From contig JAFQFI010000030.1 in NCBI GenBank assembly GCA_017398655.1, positions 1 through 35,354 on the forward strand: a stretch of 35,354 nucleotides of DNA, given 5' to 3'. The translations under genes and the position numbers were made by a program. The notes under the pieces were generated by a model, which saw only the letters and a program-made list of their open reading frames with translations, did no database searches and was not told where the DNA came from. The stretch comes from Clostridia bacterium (GTDB lineage: Bacteria > Bacillota > Clostridia > Christensenellales > UBA1242). This document shows, in pieces, positions 1 through 8,100 of this stretch (positions within the stretch are counted from its first letter, which is position 1; every line of letters begins with the position of its first letter).

Positions 1-38
1 AAAAAATCTATGGATAATTTTACCCATAGATTTTTTTT
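1..38. terminator. Rho-independent terminator at the left edge
   Basis: A 13-bp perfect stem (1-13 pairs with 24-36) with a 10-base loop, flanked by A-runs on the left and a T-run on the right, so it could work in both directions. It probably ends a gene lying outside the window to the left. Confidence 0.8.
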
Positions 39-135
39 GTTTTTTACAATTTATAATATTATTAAATTTTTTATATTTTATAGAATAACTTTTTAAAAAA
101 TAAATTTAAAAAGAAATAAAAACTATATTTTTAAT

Positions 136-164
136 TTGATAAAAATTACATAAATAACTACAAT
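136..164 (+). promoter_or_regulatory. SigA-type promoter for the YbaK/EbsC-like gene
   Basis: -35 TTGATA (136-141), 17-base spacer, -10 TACAAT (159-164). The expected start near 171 gives a leader of about 30 bases that contains the ribosome binding site AAGGCGAG. Both boxes match the consensus at five of six positions. Confidence 0.6.
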
Positions 165-201
165 AATAATATTATATTATTTATTACACAAGGCGAGAAA
201 A

Positions 202-672
202 ATGAGTATAGAAAAAGTAAAAAATTATTTAAAACAATTTAATTTAGAAAATAAAGTTATAGAGTTAACAGAAAGCAGTGCAACTGTAGAACTTGCTGCA
301 AAAGCGTTGGGTTGTAAAGGTCAGCAAATTGCAAAAACAATGTCTTTTGATGTTGAGGGCAACACAATTTTAGTTTTGCTTGCAGGAGACAGTAAAGTAG
401 ACAATGCAAAATATAAATCTACCTTTGGTGTTAAAGCAAAAATGCTTGGTTTTGATGAAGTGGAAAGTAGAGTAGGTCACAAAGTTGGTGGTGTTTGTCC
501 TTTTGCAATAAACGAAAATATTAAAGTTTATTTAGATGTTTCTCTTAAACGCTTTAATTTTGTTTACCCTGCAGCAGGAAATGCAAATAGTGCTGTTAAA
601 CTTACTTTGACAGAGTTGGAACTTGCTTCAAAATATATTTCTTGGGTTGATGTTGGTAAAATAATTGAATAA
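202..672 (+). CDS. YbaK/EbsC family aminoacyl-tRNA deacylase-like protein
   Basis: A 156-residue protein that is a single YbaK/aminoacyl-tRNA editing domain. Family blocks are visible: GCKGQQIAKTMSF at residues 37-49 with Lys45 in the place of the lysine needed for catalysis in YbaK, GHKVGGVCPF at 92-101, and YPAAGNANSAVKLT at 122-135. Known members hydrolyse mischarged tRNA in trans, typically Cys-tRNA(Pro), in the cytosol; the exact substrate here cannot be told from sequence. The start is supported by AAGGCGAG just upstream. It stands alone, with its own promoter and a terminator at both ends. The family assignment is secure and the substrate is inferred. Confidence 0.9.
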   Translation: MSIEKVKNYLKQFNLENKVIELTESSATVELAAKALGCKGQQIAKTMSFDVEGNTILVLLAGDSKVDNAKYKSTFGVKAKMLGFDEVESRVGHKVGGVCPFAINENIKVYLDVSLKRFNFVYPAAGNANSAVKLTLTELELASKYISWVDVGKIIE

Positions 673-701
673 TTTTTTTGGTTAGAAATTTTTCTTAAAA
701 T

Positions 702-746
702 AAAAAAGAAAGTGTTTATATTTTTCTAAACTCTTTCTTTTTTTTA
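702..746. terminator. Bidirectional terminator between convergent genes
   Basis: An A-rich arm with AAAGAAAG and GTTTA (702-717) faces TAAAC and CTTTCTTT plus a T-run (727-746). It lies between the converging genes ending at 672 and 755 and can serve both. Confidence 0.75.
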
Positions 747-754
747 TGCAAGAA

Positions 755-1072
755 TTATGGTTTCATAAAAGTCATACATTTTGGTTGTGGTGAGAGGGCT
801 GCATTCACGGTAATTCCATTAGATAAGCATTTTCCGTTTTCGTTAAAAATACAGTTTGCCTCACACTTTAAGCACATATCTTTGATGTGTTTATAGTCAG
901 CAACCTTTGGTGGGTTTTCACTAAATATAAGTTTGCTAAAATCTTTTATACCTTTATCTTTTTCTGATTGAAATTTTAAACATTCAAGTTTTTTGCTAAT
1001 GGTTACTTGTTTTGCAAGGCAGGTTAAATCTTTATTATATTTGCAGTTGGTTTTTCGGCATCTTAAATCCAT
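755..1072 (-). CDS. Cysteine-rich protein with two DUF1540-like motifs
   Basis: A 105-residue protein with two copies of a cysteine pattern. The first has Cys5, Cys10, Cys18 and Cys31 around KYN and VTI; the second has Cys70, Cys74, Cys82 and Cys99 around IFNENGKC and ITV. An extra Cys67 precedes the second copy. The spacing C-x(3-4)-C-x-(Y/F)-N-x(4)-C-x(4)-(I/V)-x-(I/V)-x(n)-C-x-x-F is that of DUF1540, a small probably metal-binding domain of unknown function in Clostridia. I chose the start at 1072 because AAAGGAGAT lies just upstream; the frame continues to 1129 but has no ribosome binding site there. A single-domain relative lies at 17193-17354. Function is unknown. Confidence 0.8.
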   Translation of the reverse strand: MDLRCRKTNCKYNKDLTCLAKQVTISKKLECLKFQSEKDKGIKDFSKLIFSENPPKVADYKHIKDMCLKCEANCIFNENGKCLSNGITVNAALSPQPKCMTFMKP

Positions 1073-1171
1073 TAAAAATATCTCCTTTAAATTATAAAAA
1101 GTATTGCCAATAAAAAAAATATTAATCATTTTTTGTATTTGTTATTGCAAAAAAAACACAATAAAAGATAA

Positions 1172-1200
1172 TTGACCTAAGAAAATCATTATGCTAAACT
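1172..1200 (+). promoter_or_regulatory. Promoter for rplI
   Basis: -35 TTGACC (1172-1177), 17-base spacer, -10 TAAACT (1195-1200). Transcription would start near 1207, right at the AGGAG ribosome binding site, giving a very short leader. Confidence 0.55.
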
Positions 1201-1221
1201 ATTTTTAGGAGATATAAAAAA

Positions 1222-1659
1222 ATGAAAATATTATTATTGCAAGATGTTAAAGGCACAGGAAGAAAAGGTGATATTGTTGAAGTTAATGACGGATACGCAA
1301 AAAACTTTTTAATAAAAAAGAATTTAGCAAAACAAGCAGATAGCGTTGTTTTAAGAGAAAAGGCAAGCCAAGTTGCAAGTCAAGAAAGAACTAAACAATT
1401 AGAGCGTGAAGCTGCTGTTAAAAAAGCAGAAAATTTAAAAGGCAAAACTTTTGTTATTAAAGCAAAAGTAGGCGATAATGGTAAATTGTTTGGTGCAATT
1501 ACAGCAAAAGAAATTGCAGAAGCAGTTACAAATGCTGGCATTGAAGTTGATAAAAAACAAATTATAATGGACACAAATATTAAAAATCTTGGAAATTATC
1601 CAATTGAAGCAAAATTATATTCTGGCGTAATTGCAAGATTTAATGTTGTTGTAGAATAA
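1222..1659 (+). CDS. rplI: 50S ribosomal protein L9
   Basis: A 145-residue protein of normal L9 length. The N-terminal RNA-binding domain is clear: MKILLLQDVKGTGRKGDIVE, then GYAKNFLIKKNLA, which is the L9 signature. A charged central helix (about 40-75) leads to the C-terminal domain. L9 binds 23S rRNA near the base of the L1 stalk. AGGAGAT precedes the start. It is monocistronic here, with its own promoter and the shared terminator at 1688-1727, and is not next to dnaB or rpsR as in many Bacillota. Confidence 0.97.
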   Translation: MKILLLQDVKGTGRKGDIVEVNDGYAKNFLIKKNLAKQADSVVLREKASQVASQERTKQLEREAAVKKAENLKGKTFVIKAKVGDNGKLFGAITAKEIAEAVTNAGIEVDKKQIIMDTNIKNLGNYPIEAKLYSGVIARFNVVVE

Positions 1660-1687
1660 TAAAGTTATTGAATAATACAAAAGCAAT

Positions 1688-1727
1688 AAAAAAAAAGAAG
1701 TTGAATTTTATCAACTTCTTTTTTTAT
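1688..1727. terminator. Bidirectional terminator, copy 1 of a repeated hairpin
   Basis: Stem GAAGTTGA/TCAACTTC extended by an A-run on one side and a T-run on the other, between convergent rplI and the gene ending at 1735. The 35 bases at 1690-1724 recur exactly at 2263-2297 in the same orientation. Confidence 0.85.
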
Positions 1728-1734
1728 TTTTTAA

Positions 1735-2181
1735 TTATTCTTCAGGAGTGACAGGTGCCTTAGGACCTGTAAAGCAAGCTGACATTTTTTCTAATACTTC
1801 GGGAGGATAGATAATTTCTGTTTCAGCAGAAGAAGTATCTACTGGTATTTCAGGCAGATCTGTTTTTTCACGTAGTAATGAAGGATTTACAGAATCGTTT
1901 TCTTCTGATAAATTTTTAGGATTGATTTTTTCTAACAAATTCATAAGTTCTTCTGCGGACATAGGTTTAATGTTTTTAGGTTGGTGATAATGGGGACCAT
2001 GCATTGTATCAAAAACTCCTGAAAGATAAACTGGAGTATATGATTTTTCAGTTCCTGTGTTTGCTGCGATATTTGCATCTTCATTTGCAGGTGTGTTTGA
2101 TGCTTTGGCAGTTCCTTTATTTAATATTGCATTAATAAGATTATTTTTTTCTTCTTTTGTTTCAGGTCTTTTATTTGCCAT
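1735..2181 (-). CDS. Hypothetical protein, hydrophilic, 148 residues
   Basis: I do not recognise this protein. It is hydrophilic with no signal peptide or membrane helix. The N-terminal 45 residues are rich in Ala, Asn, Lys and Glu (likely disordered). A central segment YLSGVFDTMHGPHYHQPKNI (about 52-71) is rich in His and aromatics and is the only part that looks like a conserved motif. An amphipathic helix follows (AEELMNLLEKI), then a Pro- and Glu-rich tail. The start is backed by GAGAGGG on the minus strand and by a promoter with a perfect TTGACA box. The gene sits between two identical terminators, so it is an independent unit and possibly an inserted one. Confidence 0.7.
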   Translation of the reverse strand: MANKRPETKEEKNNLINAILNKGTAKASNTPANEDANIAANTGTEKSYTPVYLSGVFDTMHGPHYHQPKNIKPMSAEELMNLLEKINPKNLSEENDSVNPSLLREKTDLPEIPVDTSSAETEIIYPPEVLEKMSACFTGPKAPVTPEE

Positions 2182-2215
2182 TTTTTTACCCTCTCTTTAT
2201 CATTTTCTTATTATA

Positions 2216-2244
2216 ATTTTAACATATAGGTCTTTAGTTGTCAA
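2216..2244 (-). promoter_or_regulatory. Near-consensus promoter for the 148-residue protein gene
   Basis: Reading the minus strand: -35 TTGACA (complement of 2239-2244), 17-base spacer, -10 TAAAAT (complement of 2216-2221). This is among the strongest promoter matches in the window, which suggests the small unknown gene is well expressed. Confidence 0.7.
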
Positions 2245-2262
2245 TATTGCAGTGTTGCAAAC

Positions 2263-2299
2263 AAAAAAAGAAGTTGAATTTTATCAACTTCTTTTTTAT
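2263..2299. terminator. Terminator, copy 2 of the repeated hairpin
   Basis: Same 35-base hairpin as at 1690-1724, here downstream of the minus-strand metallopeptidase gene ending at 2341. The A- and T-runs allow use from both sides. Confidence 0.85.
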
Positions 2300-2340
2300 T
2301 TTAAATTGCTTTTTAAATTTTTAAACTTAATTTATTTGCT

Positions 2341-3060
2341 TCAATCTCGATTTCTACTTAATATAACGGTTAAGAAAAATCTTAAAAAGTTTAATATTGA
2401 AACAAGTAATGCTGCTACATAAGTAAATGCTGCTGCATTTAAAACTTTTTTTGTGCCAGATAATTCTTCTTCTGTCATAGTGCCAGTTGTTTGCAAAATT
2501 TTAACAGCTCTTCTTGAAGCATCAAATTCTACAGGAAGGGTAGCTAAGTTAACTAAAACAGAAAGACCAAAAACAATTATGCCACTCCACAAAAAAATAT
2601 CACCTACAACAGTGTTTGCTTCTGCGCCAAAATTAAAAATTAAACCAATAATAACAAGTGGCCATAATAATTGTGAAGTAAAGTTTGTAATTGGAATTAA
2701 AATTCTTCTTATTTGGTAAGGTGCGTAATGTTCCTTTTTTTGTAAAGCGTGTCCAAATTCGTGACAAGCAACACCTAAGGCAGAAACTGAAGAAGAGTTG
2801 TATACATTATTTGATAATTTAATTTCATCTGTTTTTGGGTTGAAGTGGTCTGATAAATGTCCACCACCACAAGAGACAGTTGTATTGTGCATATCAGCAG
2901 CGTTAAGCAATCTTTTAATAAATTCTCCAGCAGTAATGTTGGAAGATATAAAATATTGACTATATTTATTGTATGTTGAACTTACTTTTATTTGAGCATA
3001 ACTTGCAAGAATAAGTCCGGGAAGTAAGATTATTCCCATCAAATAATATTGAAAATACAT
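2341..3060 (-). CDS. YugP-like membrane zinc metallopeptidase
   Basis: A 239-residue integral membrane protein of the YugP/neutral zinc metallopeptidase family (DUF2268-unrelated, M48-like fold expected). Membrane segments lie at about 5-21, 129-146, 152-174 and 208-231. The active site is visible: HEFGH at 100-104 (two zinc-binding His and the catalytic Glu) and EFDAS at 178-182, whose Glu178 is the expected third ligand. DHFNPKTDEIKLS at 71-83 is another family block. The start has TAGGAG upstream and a matching promoter at 3093-3121. It lies alone on the minus strand. The peptidase class is clear; its substrate is unknown. Confidence 0.9.
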   Translation of the reverse strand: MYFQYYLMGIILLPGLILASYAQIKVSSTYNKYSQYFISSNITAGEFIKRLLNAADMHNTTVSCGGGHLSDHFNPKTDEIKLSNNVYNSSSVSALGVACHEFGHALQKKEHYAPYQIRRILIPITNFTSQLLWPLVIIGLIFNFGAEANTVVGDIFLWSGIIVFGLSVLVNLATLPVEFDASRRAVKILQTTGTMTEEELSGTKKVLNAAAFTYVAALLVSILNFLRFFLTVILSRNRD

Positions 3061-3092
3061 TTTAAATTCTCCTATTAATAAAAGACAATAAA

Positions 3093-3121
3093 AGTATATA
3101 CCAATTTTTTTATTTTATCAA
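3093..3121 (-). promoter_or_regulatory. Promoter for the YugP-like gene
   Basis: Minus strand: -35 TTGATA (complement of 3116-3121), 17-base spacer, -10 TATACT (complement of 3093-3098), giving a start near 3086 and a leader of about 25 bases carrying TAGGAG. Confidence 0.65.
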
Positions 3122-3170
3122 ATTTTTATAACTATAATTATTTTATTGTTAATTTAATTTATAAATAAAA

Positions 3171-4157
3171 TTAAGTTTCTGAAATATTTTCTATTTTATT
3201 TTCTTTTAATTTTAAAGAATAAATTTTGGCGTGTTTATATGGCAAGTTGTATATTAAGGCAATTTCTTCTGGGTTAAATTTTTGTGATAAAGTTTGACAA
3301 ACACTATCAAAGTTTCCAAAAAATTTTTCAAGGTGAGCATTGGTTAATTTTTGTGATAATTCTTTTGTTAAATAATTTTTTGCAAGTTTAAAATTTTTTA
3401 TTTTTATTGCCTCAAAAAAGGCGTATGGAATTATTTCTTTGTGTTTTGAAATTAATGGGGCAGAATTGTTATAAGCAAGGGTTATATTTTCTTCAAAGCC
3501 GTTTTCAAAGTTGTAGGTAGTAATAACACCGTGACCTGCAAAGTCATTTAAATTTTTATAAGTTGTAATTTTGTTTTGTTCTTCTTCTAATATGTCTACT
3601 ACTTGGTTAACAATTGGATAGTAAGTATCATTTTCATATTTAACGCAAAATACAGTATATTTATTATTACTTTTTGAATATCCAAAAATAAAATTATTTT
3701 TTTGTTTAGTGTTAAGAGTGTTTACTTCGTTTTTTAAATTTAATTTTATGCTTTCTTCATTTTTATTGTTTGAAATTGTTAATAACCCTTTCTCTTGTTT
3801 TAACCAAGTAATGGTATGAGTAGTATTTTCTGTTTTTACTTGTTTTGTTTGTATATCAAAATTTTCTGGGCAAGCAAATAAAAAGGGCTGAACTGTTATT
3901 AAATAATTATTATCTGGAAAACTTATAATATCCAATTGTTTTTTATTGGTTGTTAGCAAATTGTTTTCGTTTTTTAAAACTGCAACAAAAGGTAATGAGT
4001 TTTTATTTTCTTCGTCTACTGGATAAAAAGATAAATTTAAGGGCTCTTCCATATTAACCAAAAAAGTGTGCAATCTATTTTTATTTAGTTCTTGCGATAA
4101 ATCCTGTACTTTCAATAAACAATTAAAAGTTGGTTTTATATGTAAATAATATTCCAT
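3171..4157 (-). CDS. Hypothetical protein, 328 residues
   Basis: I do not recognise this protein. It has no signal peptide and no membrane helix, so it is probably cytosolic. The first two thirds read as alternating short strands with many Asn, Lys, Thr and Glu (a beta-rich fold). The last third, from about FFEAIKIKNFKLAKNYLTKE on (residues 248-267), is helical and includes a segment ending KFFGNFDSVCQTL. AAAGGA precedes the ATG. Nothing downstream looks cotranscribed, and the next gene upstream is divergent. Sequence composition matches the AT-rich neighbours, so there is no sign of recent transfer. Confidence 0.7.
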   Translation of the reverse strand: MEYYLHIKPTFNCLLKVQDLSQELNKNRLHTFLVNMEEPLNLSFYPVDEENKNSLPFVAVLKNENNLLTTNKKQLDIISFPDNNYLITVQPFLFACPENFDIQTKQVKTENTTHTITWLKQEKGLLTISNNKNEESIKLNLKNEVNTLNTKQKNNFIFGYSKSNNKYTVFCVKYENDTYYPIVNQVVDILEEEQNKITTYKNLNDFAGHGVITTYNFENGFEENITLAYNNSAPLISKHKEIIPYAFFEAIKIKNFKLAKNYLTKELSQKLTNAHLEKFFGNFDSVCQTLSQKFNPEEIALIYNLPYKHAKIYSLKLKENKIENISET

Positions 4158-4222
4158 TTTAAAATTTCCTTTTATTATCTTTATGATTTTTAAAAGTGAT
4201 TTTATGTATATATGTAAAATAT

Positions 4223-4253
4223 TTGGTTAATAATTTGTGCATAGAACTATAAA
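4223..4253 (+). promoter_or_regulatory. Possible weak promoter for the coiled-coil protein gene
   Basis: TTGGTT (4223-4228) and TATAAA (4248-4253) separated by 19 bases, a longer spacer than usual, upstream of GGGAG and the start at 4269. It is only a candidate. Confidence 0.3.
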
Positions 4254-4268
4254 AATAAGGGAGTAAAA

Positions 4269-5096
4269 ATGAAGGAAGAGAAAAAACAAAAATTGAAAAC
4301 TATGTTTTTATATATTCAAGATGAAATTGCAAAAAACAAAACAACATTAATAAAAGCAATTGAAAGCGTTGCTGATAAATTAAAAATAAAAAAAGATAGT
4401 GCAAAAAATTATTATTATAAAAGTTTAAAATATTTAAGAGATAACAAAAATTTTGCAAAAGAAATAGGTATTAATTTAAATAACTTTGAAAAAAAAGATT
4501 TTGAAAAATTTAATTTAAAAGCCAAAGAAGATTTATATTTTACAGTAAACGAAAATTTAAAAAAGGGCATAAGTGTAAGGCAAACTTGTATGCAGTTATC
4601 TAACAACAATGCAAAACTTATGTTGCGTCTTCAAAACAAATATAGAAATATGGTAAAGCAAAAAAATAAGGAAGTAGAAAAAGTGGAAAACCTAAAAGAG
4701 AATAATAAAGTGATAAGCATAATAAAAGCCAAACAAGAGTTAAATAAAAATATAACAGATAGTGAAATAAATGCCTTGTTTATGGGCCTTATAAAAATTG
4801 TAAAAAAGGCAGCAATTGAAAATGCTAATGCAGAGTTAAAAATGGAGTGTTTAGAAGCAACTCAAAATTTTAGGCAAACGATAGTTGACCTAAACCAAAA
4901 GGAAATGGAACTTAAAAGAGTTTATGAATTAAATAAAGAGTTAAATTTAAAAATTAAAAATCAACAAGAACAAATTTGTTTGCTTCTTGAAAAACTTTCA
5001 AAGCGAAAAATAACAGAACTTGAGAAGAAAAGTAAAAACAAATACTTAAAACTTAAGGGCTTTAATAAAAATGCCAAAAATGATAATATTCTTTGA
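4269..5096 (+). CDS. Helical, possibly DNA-binding coiled-coil protein
   Basis: A 275-residue very basic, all-helical protein. Residues about 10-65 and 85-130 each read as a three-helix unit; in both, a final helix carries aromatic and basic residues (NYYYKSLKYLRDNK; LRLQNKYRNMVKQK). They look like tandem Myb/RsfA-type units as in Bacillota regulators such as RsfA/YlbO, but this is inference. A predicted coiled coil covers about 205-255, with heptad-like Leu spacing and many Gln, Lys and Glu. GGGAG precedes the start. The stop codon TGA overlaps the -35 box of the addB promoter, so the two genes are packed tightly although separately promoted. Function is unknown; a regulator is the best guess. 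Confidence 0.65.
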   Translation: MKEEKKQKLKTMFLYIQDEIAKNKTTLIKAIESVADKLKIKKDSAKNYYYKSLKYLRDNKNFAKEIGINLNNFEKKDFEKFNLKAKEDLYFTVNENLKKGISVRQTCMQLSNNNAKLMLRLQNKYRNMVKQKNKEVEKVENLKENNKVISIIKAKQELNKNITDSEINALFMGLIKIVKKAAIENANAELKMECLEATQNFRQTIVDLNQKEMELKRVYELNKELNLKIKNQQEQICLLLEKLSKRKITELEKKSKNKYLKLKGFNKNAKNDNIL

Positions 5097-5126
5097 AATT
5101 TTAATAAATGTTTGATATGATATACT
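5093..5126 (+). promoter_or_regulatory. addB promoter, almost abutting the start codon
   Basis: -35 TTGAAA (5093-5098), 17-base spacer, -10 TATGAT (5116-5121); an overlapping extended -10, TG-A-TATACT (5118-5126), is the alternative. Either predicts initiation between about 5128 and 5133, and the ATG is at 5133, so the transcript would have no room for a ribosome binding site. Confidence 0.6.
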
Positions 5127-5132
5127 TGTATT

Positions 5133-8100
5133 ATGTCAAACATTTTTTATGGAAAAACAAACCTCGATTGTGTTAGAGGTTTAATAGAAAAGTTAAAGAA
5201 AAATTATCAGGAAGACCCACAAGCAGAACACTTGTTTATTGTTCCTGATAGAATTTCTGTTTTAACCGAAGTTAAAATTTTTGAAAGTTTAGGTATTGAA
5301 AGTACTTGTAATATTAGGGTACTAACTTTATCACGCCTTGCAAGTATGGTTATGGAAGATATGACTGTTATACCAAAAACAAGCAGTTGTATGATTTTTC
5401 AAAAATTAATTAAAGATAATAGGCAACAACTTAAATGTTTTAATAAGCGTGTTGATAGTGATTTGGCTTCTTGTGTTTTTGAAACAATTAGTCAGTTTAA
5501 AAGTTGCAGAATTCCTGTTGAAAGTGTTTTTGTATCAAGCCAAAATAAAATACTTGAAGATAAACTTAGTGATATTGCTTTATTATATGATAAATACCAA
5601 AAATATTTAAAACAAAAAAATTTATATGATAGTTTAGATAGGTTAGATTTTGTTGAGTTAAAAATTAAAGAAAACAATTTTATAAAATCAAGTTATATTT
5701 ACATTGGTTGTTTTGATAGTTTTACTTTTCAAGGTTTTCAAATAATAAGCAGTATTATGAAAACTTGCAAGGAGTTTAACATTGGTCTTGTTAAAACGGA
5801 TAGTTTATTAAACTCTCATATTTATGACGAAGAATTTGAAGAAAATATATTAAAATTATTTCAATTTAATAACATAGAACCACAAGTTGTTTTTTGCAAA
5901 GAACAAGCAGAAAATCAATTTAAATTTTTGCAAGATAATTTATTTGGTTTTAATTATTATCCATTAAAGTTAAAAGACACTAATATAGAACTTTTTGAAG
6001 GTAAAGATTTTGAAGAAGAAGTTCTTTTTTGTGCAAGCAAAATAAAAGAACTTATTATATCTAAAAAATATAATTTTAATAATTTTGTTATATCTGTTTG
6101 TGGTTTAAAACAAAAAGAAAATGTTATTGATAGAATTTTTAGTCAATATAATTTTAACTATTATATTGATAGTTCTGTTGAATTTAAAAACAGTTTAATT
6201 GTAAGGTTTTTAAATGCTATTTATGATGTTATAACAGAAAACTTTTCAAGGGTTAGTGTTTTATCTTTTTTAAAAAATCCTTTACTTTGTTTAAACCAAG
6301 AACAACTTGAAGATTTTGAAGATTATTTAATTAAATATAATATAAATGATATTTATTCTCTTAAAAACAGCAACATTGAAAGTTGCAAGTTTTATGAAAA
6401 CTTTAATTTAATAAGAAACAAACTATTTGAAACTTTGCAAGAACTTTTGCAAACTATTGAACAAGCCAAAATTTATAATGATTATATTGGTGCTTTTGAA
6501 ACCTTTTTAGCAAAACAAAACATTCAAGAAAAATTATTTAACTTAGCAACAATTTATACTCAACAAGGCAATATAAAACAAGCAAAACTTTTTGAACAAT
6601 ATTACAGTAATTTAAGTGAAGTTTTAGATTTGTTAAAATCTGTTTTAGGTGAAGAAGAGTGTGATTTTAAATTATTTTATTCTACATTACTTAGTGGTAT
6701 AAATGCTGTTAAAATTTCAACAACACCACTTTCAACCAATGCAATGTTTGTAGGGGATACAAGCACAAGTTTTTACGACAAATCAAAAGTTTATTTTGTA
6801 TTAGGGGCAGATGAAAAAAGTTTTCCATTTACTTTAAATGATTGTGGTTTAATTTCTGATAAAGAGATTAAAGAGTTAAGTGAAAATTACAAGTTAGAAC
6901 CAAGCATTGCAAGTATAAATTTAAAAGAAAGATTTAAGTCGTACGAACTTTTACTTATGCCAAGTGAAAAGTTATATTTAAGTTATAACTATGAAGGTGG
7001 CAACCAAAAAAGCAAAATATTAAATGATATTTCTAAAATGTTTGTTTTAGAAAATAATAGTGGTGGATTTAATGTTTTACCTTTTAAAAATTATGAAGAT
7101 ATAGATTTTTATACCATAAACAACAATTATAAAACTGCTAAAAATAATTTAATAAATAACCTTAGGGCTGTTTATGATGGTCAAGCAAACAAAGATAAAA
7201 ACTTAGATGGTTTATTTTTGGCTGTTGATAAACAAGAAAAAGTTAACTTAAGTTTATTTGATTTTAAAAATAATATTATATTAAATAAAAATCATTTTTT
7301 TACAAAAAATTCTGTTAGCGTTTCGCAAATAGAAAGTTTTATGACTTGTCCATTTTTACATTTTGTAAGATATGGTTTAAAGTTAAAAGAAAAAGACGAA
7401 GGCGAATTAAATGCTTTAAATATTGGTACAATTTTACACGATGTAGCAAAAATTTTCTTTGATAGAAACTCTTTGCCTATGTTAGAAGTAAACATTGAAG
7501 CAGAAGCAAAAAAATGTTTTGATGAAGTGTTGCAAAATCAAGTTTTTGAAAGTGTAAAAAACAACAACCAAAACAAAGTTTTAATTAAAAACCTTGCAAA
7601 CGAAGCTGTTAGATTTTGTAAAGTTTTAAATTATCAAGCAAAATATTCAAGTTTTAAAAACTTAGCAACAGAAATTAGATTTGATAATAAAAATATAATT
7701 AAAAGTTTTAAAATAAAAGTTAACAATCATTTGATTTCTCTTGTTGGTCAAGTTGATAGAATTGATAAGTTTGAAGATTATTTTAGAATTATTGACTATA
7801 AAACAGGAAAGTGTGACACATCTCTTAAAGAACTATTTTTTGGTAAAAAGGTTCAGTTGGAAGCTTATTTAAAAGTTGTAGAAACTTCATTAAAACTCAA
7901 ACCTGCTGGTTGTTATTATATGCCAGTTAAAAGTGGTTTTGCAGATGATAAAACTTCACTTCAGGCAAAATATCAATTAAAAGGCAAAACAGTTAATATA
8001 GATTCTGTTATAAATGCAAGCGATAATAGGTTGGAAATAGATAATCTTAAAAGCGATATTGTAGAAGTTAAGTTTACTAAAAATGATAGCGAAAACAGAA

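Noticed and set aside
1073..1129. Longer N-terminus for the two-domain DUF1540 protein
   Set aside because: There is no ribosome binding site at 1129, while AAAGGAGAT directly precedes 1072; the extra residues look like translated control DNA.
2057..2719. Plus-strand frames opposite the 148-residue and YugP-like genes
   Set aside because: They have no ribosome binding site, run across a terminator and a promoter, and lie antisense to recognisable genes.
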